Origin: Sideroxydans sp.
GTDB lineage: Bacteria > Pseudomonadota > Gammaproteobacteria > Burkholderiales > Gallionellaceae
Reading direction: 5' to 3'
DNA length: 39,072 nucleotides
Assembly: GCA_027310665.1 (NCBI GenBank)
Contig: DAIDAJ010000024.1
Span: 81,607-120,678 of the forward strand
Part shown: piece after piece, positions 36,427 through 39,072 of the stretch
How positions within the stretch are numbered: position 1 is the first letter of the stretch
How the letters are laid out: each line of letters starts with the position of its first letter
Translations under genes and position numbers: made by a program
Notes under the pieces: model-generated
Databases searched by the model: none
Told to the model about the DNA's origin: nothing
Seen by the model: only the letters and a program-made list of their open reading frames with translations

Positions 36427-38934
36427 ATGAATACCGTAAACAAGCCGTTCCTTGCCAAGCATCCCAGTACGTTGAAAATACCGCCGCTGGGCATGAATGC
36501 GACCGGGCTGGAAGAAGACTTCTGCCGTTACTTCAATCACACCCTCGGTTGGGATAGCGCAAGCGTCTCGTCGCACCATGTGTATTCCTCTTGTGCGCTG
36601 GTGTTGAGGGACAGGCTGGTCGAGCGTTGGCGGAGGACCCAGCGAGCCTATGACGAGTCCGATTGCAAACAGGCATATTACCTGTCGCTTGAGTTCCTGA
36701 TGGGGCGTGCTTTGGGCAACGCGCTGTTGAATATGGATCTGGGGCAGGCCGGCGCGGAGGCGATGCGCAATCTGGGGCTGGACATGGAGGAGGTGCAGGA
36801 GCTGGAGAGCGATGCCGGTCTGGGCAACGGCGGCTTGGGGCGATTGGCAGCGTGCTTCCTGGATAGTTGTGCGACGCTGCAGCTGCCGGTGACGGGGTAC
36901 GGCATACGCTACGAGTATGGCATGTTCCGTCAAAGGATCGACCATGGGCACCAGCTGGAGGAGCCCGACCACTGGCTGCGCAATGGCAATCCCTGGGAGA
37001 TCGAGCGGCCGGAATACTCGGTCAGGGTCAAATTCGGGGGGCGCAGCGATTTCTATATGGACGCGGAAGGAGACACGCGTGCGCGCTGGATCGACACCCA
37101 GGATGTGCTGGCGGTGCCTTACGACATGCCGATACCCGGTTATGGCAACGGAACGGTGAATACCCTGCGCTTGTGGAAAGCGGCGGCGACCGAAGAGTTC
37201 GATCTGGATGAATTCAATGCCGGCAGCTACACCGAGGCCGTTGCTTCCAAGAACGCGGCTGAACATATCACCATGGTGCTGTACCCGAATGATGCCAGCG
37301 AAAACGGCAAGGAGTTGCGCTTGCGCCAGCAGTACTTCCTGGCGTCGGCAAGCCTGCAGGACGTGTTGCGACACTGGGTCCGCAAGCATGGCGACGATTT
37401 CTCGGGGTTTGCCGAGAAGAATTGCTTCCAACTGAACGATACCCATCCCACCTGTGCGGTACCGGAGTTGATGCGCTTGCTGATGGATGAGCATGGCTTG
37501 GGGTGGGACGAGGCCTGGAAGATCACGTCGGACACCATGGCCTATACCAACCATACTTTGCTGCCCGAGGCGCTGGAACGTTGGGCGGTGAGCATGTTCG
37601 GGCGCTTGCTTCCTCGCTTGCTTGATATCATCTGCGAGATCAACGCGCGTTTTACCCGGGAGGTGTCGATGCGATGGCCGGGCGACATTGAGCGCGAACG
37701 CCGCATGTCCATCATCGACGAGGCCGGGGGGGCGCCACAGATACGCATGGCTTACCTGGCCGTGGTGGCTTGCCACTCGGTGAATGGCGTGGCGGCGCTG
37801 CATTCGGAATTGTTGCAACTGCATCTGTTCCATGATTTCTTCGAGTTGTGGCCGCATAAATTCAACAACAAGACCAACGGCGTGACACCGCGCCGCTGGA
37901 TAGCATCGAGCAACCCTTTGCTGAGCAGCCTGATCGACCGCAGCATCGGGGATTCGTGGCGCACCGACCTGACCAGGTTGGCGGCGTTGCGGGAGTTCGC
38001 CGATGACAAAAAATTCCGGACCGAGTGGTACAAGGTAAAACAAGCCAACAAGCAGCGTCTCGCAACGATGGTTGCATCCGATTGCGGAGTGGAATTCGAT
38101 CCCGCCGCGATGTTCGATGTGCAGGTGAAGCGTATTCACGAATACAAGCGCCAACTGCTCAATGTATTGCATGTGATTCATCTTTATGACCGCATCAAGC
38201 GCGGCGAGATCGCAGGCTGGACGCCGCGTTGCGTGTTGATTGGCGGCAAGGCCGCGCCCGGTTACATCATGGCGAAGCGCATCATTCGGCTGGTGACGGC
38301 GGTGGCTGACGTCGTCAACCATGATCCCGCGACGAAGGGTTTGTTAAGGCTGGCCTTTCTACCCGACTATCGTGTTTCTGCGATGGAATTGATATGTCCG
38401 GCTGCAGATCTGTCCGAGCAGATTTCCACCGCAGGCAAGGAAGCGTCGGGAACGGGCAACATGAAATTCATGATGAACGGCGCGATCACCATAGGTACTT
38501 TGGACGGAGCCAACATCGAAATCCGCGAAGAAGCAGGGGCGGAGAATTTTTTCCTGTTCGGGCTGACTTCCGATCAGGTGGATGCGATGCGCGGACATTA
38601 TGACCCTGCTGCGATCGTAGCCGGGGACGACGATCTGGCGCGTGTAATACACTTGCTGCAAAGTGGGCATTTCAGCCTGTTTGAATCAGGGGTATTCGAT
38701 CCGGTTGTACAATCCATTCTGAGTCCGAACGACCCATGGCTGACTGCGGCAGATTTTCGCGGCTTTGTGGACGCACAACGGAAAGTCGCTGCCGCATACC
38801 GTGACCGGGAGCACTGGACGCGCATGAGCATCCTCAATACCGCCACCAGCGGCAAGTTCTCCAGCGACCGCACCATACAGGACTATAACCGCGATATCTG
38901 GCACCTGCCGCAGATACCGGCACATGTAGAATGA
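36427..38934 (+). CDS. glgP: Glycogen/maltodextrin phosphorylase GlgP
   Basis: Releases glucose-1-phosphate from non-reducing ends of glycogen using phosphate and PLP. 835 residues, normal family length. The N-terminal half shows YYLSLEFLMGRALGNAL and LGNGGLGRLAACFLDS; the PLP signature EASGTGNMKFMMNGAITIG carries the Schiff-base Lys680. QLNDTHPTCAVPELMRLLMD and KRIHEYKRQLLN are also intact. ATG 36427 follows AGGA. A 456-base gap separates it from the GH57 gene, so degradation may be controlled separately from the synthetic genes. A hairpin terminator follows. Confidence 0.97.
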   Translation: MNTVNKPFLAKHPSTLKIPPLGMNATGLEEDFCRYFNHTLGWDSASVSSHHVYSSCALVLRDRLVERWRRTQRAYDESDCKQAYYLSLEFLMGRALGNALLNMDLGQAGAEAMRNLGLDMEEVQELESDAGLGNGGLGRLAACFLDSCATLQLPVTGYGIRYEYGMFRQRIDHGHQLEEPDHWLRNGNPWEIERPEYSVRVKFGGRSDFYMDAEGDTRARWIDTQDVLAVPYDMPIPGYGNGTVNTLRLWKAAATEEFDLDEFNAGSYTEAVASKNAAEHITMVLYPNDASENGKELRLRQQYFLASASLQDVLRHWVRKHGDDFSGFAEKNCFQLNDTHPTCAVPELMRLLMDEHGLGWDEAWKITSDTMAYTNHTLLPEALERWAVSMFGRLLPRLLDIICEINARFTREVSMRWPGDIERERRMSIIDEAGGAPQIRMAYLAVVACHSVNGVAALHSELLQLHLFHDFFELWPHKFNNKTNGVTPRRWIASSNPLLSSLIDRSIGDSWRTDLTRLAALREFADDKKFRTEWYKVKQANKQRLATMVASDCGVEFDPAAMFDVQVKRIHEYKRQLLNVLHVIHLYDRIKRGEIAGWTPRCVLIGGKAAPGYIMAKRIIRLVTAVADVVNHDPATKGLLRLAFLPDYRVSAMELICPAADLSEQISTAGKEASGTGNMKFMMNGAITIGTLDGANIEIREEAGAENFFLFGLTSDQVDAMRGHYDPAAIVAGDDDLARVIHLLQSGHFSLFESGVFDPVVQSILSPNDPWLTAADFRGFVDAQRKVAAAYRDREHWTRMSILNTATSGKFSSDRTIQDYNRDIWHLPQIPAHVE

Positions 38935-38940
38935 GTGGAC

Positions 38941-38958
38941 GGGCGGGCCTTCCCGCCC
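38941..38958 (+). terminator. Rho-independent-type terminator after glgP
   Basis: Perfect 7-base GC stem GGGCGGG / CCCGCCC with CCTT loop, starting 6 bases after the glgP stop and followed by TGTTTC. The T tail is weak, but position and stem strength fit a terminator. Confidence 0.7.
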
Positions 38959-39028
38959 TGTTTCATGTATTATTCCACCCTCGGTATTCGTTTTGTGTAG
39001 CCAGCCTAAATTCAAAGGAAGTGTCAGT

Positions 39029-39072
39029 ATGTCAAATGTAGAGACCCTGAGTGGATTGCAACGCCGTTTGAA
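39029..39072 (+). CDS. tig: Probable trigger factor, N-terminus only (runs off right edge)
   Basis: ATG at 39029 with AAAGGAA 8-14 bases upstream begins MSNVETLSGLQRRL before the window ends. VETL-x-x-LxRR near residue 5 is the start seen in betaproteobacterial trigger factors, the ribosome-associated chaperone/prolyl isomerase. Only 14 residues are visible, so the call is tentative. Confidence 0.6.
   Translation, partial: MSNVETLSGLQRRL

Noticed and set aside
36286..38322. A 678-codon open frame on the - strand
   Set aside because: Antisense to glgP, whose motifs are complete; His/Gln/Arg-rich shadow translation.

Overview
The window looks like a chromosome segment from a GC-rich betaproteobacterium. 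The gene content suggests a relative of the Gallionellaceae / Nitrosomonadales lithotrophs: a hybrid type II secretion / type IV pilus-like assembly operon, a block of multicopper-oxidase-like proteins, cytochrome c and SCO, and a compact glycogen locus followed by a trigger factor start. This placement is inferred from content and protein style; no marker gene such as 16S rRNA is present.

Region 1 (1-10368, + strand) is a tightly packed operon for a secretion machine. It holds gspG (cut by the left edge), gspF, gspE, four PilM/N/O/P-like inner-membrane and periplasmic proteins, a lipoprotein secretin with a C-terminal cohesin-like domain, three further pseudopilins and a NarL/FixJ-type response regulator. 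Most junctions overlap or are a few bases apart.

Region 2 (10419-26685, - strand) is an eight-gene operon that converges on region 1. In transcription order it encodes a 504-aa cupredoxin protein, a 503-aa cupredoxin protein, a 2568-aa exported giant (two copper-less cupredoxin domains, Ig/cadherin-like repeats, SdrD-like repeats, a TIG domain, a right-handed beta-helix), a 165-aa exported protein of unknown function, an outer-membrane-lipoprotein-sorting-like protein, an SCO copper chaperone, a cytochrome c / periplasmic-binding-protein fusion, and a cytoplasmic PAS histidine kinase. The kinase lies next to the response regulator that ends region 1, so one two-component pair appears to tie the operons together.

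The main discovery candidate is in region 2. The three large proteins are paralogues with alignable cupredoxin domains, but the copper ligands are divided. The 504-aa protein has only the type-1-bearing half of a laccase site (HTVHFH plus HCH...H....M). The 503-aa protein has only the other half (HPFHFH plus HSH, no Cys). The giant has neither. A complete blue-copper plus trinuclear site would need at least two polypeptides together. With SCO for copper loading, a haem protein and a neighbouring secretion machine, this suggests an exported, multi-subunit metal oxidase (Mn(II) or Fe(II) being natural candidates), loosely reminiscent of MofA/MnxG-type manganese oxidases. Substrate and assembly are inference.

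Region 3 (26858-39072) starts with a stand-alone receiver protein (- strand), then a + strand glycogen cluster: glgB, pgi, glgA, glgC, a GH57 alpha-glucan enzyme and glgP. Together these make ADP-glucose, polymerise and branch glycogen, and release glucose-1-phosphate; Pgi links hexose phosphates to the pathway. A hairpin terminator follows glgP and the first 14 codons of a probable tig gene run off the right edge. No tRNA, rRNA, CRISPR array or insertion sequence was found.
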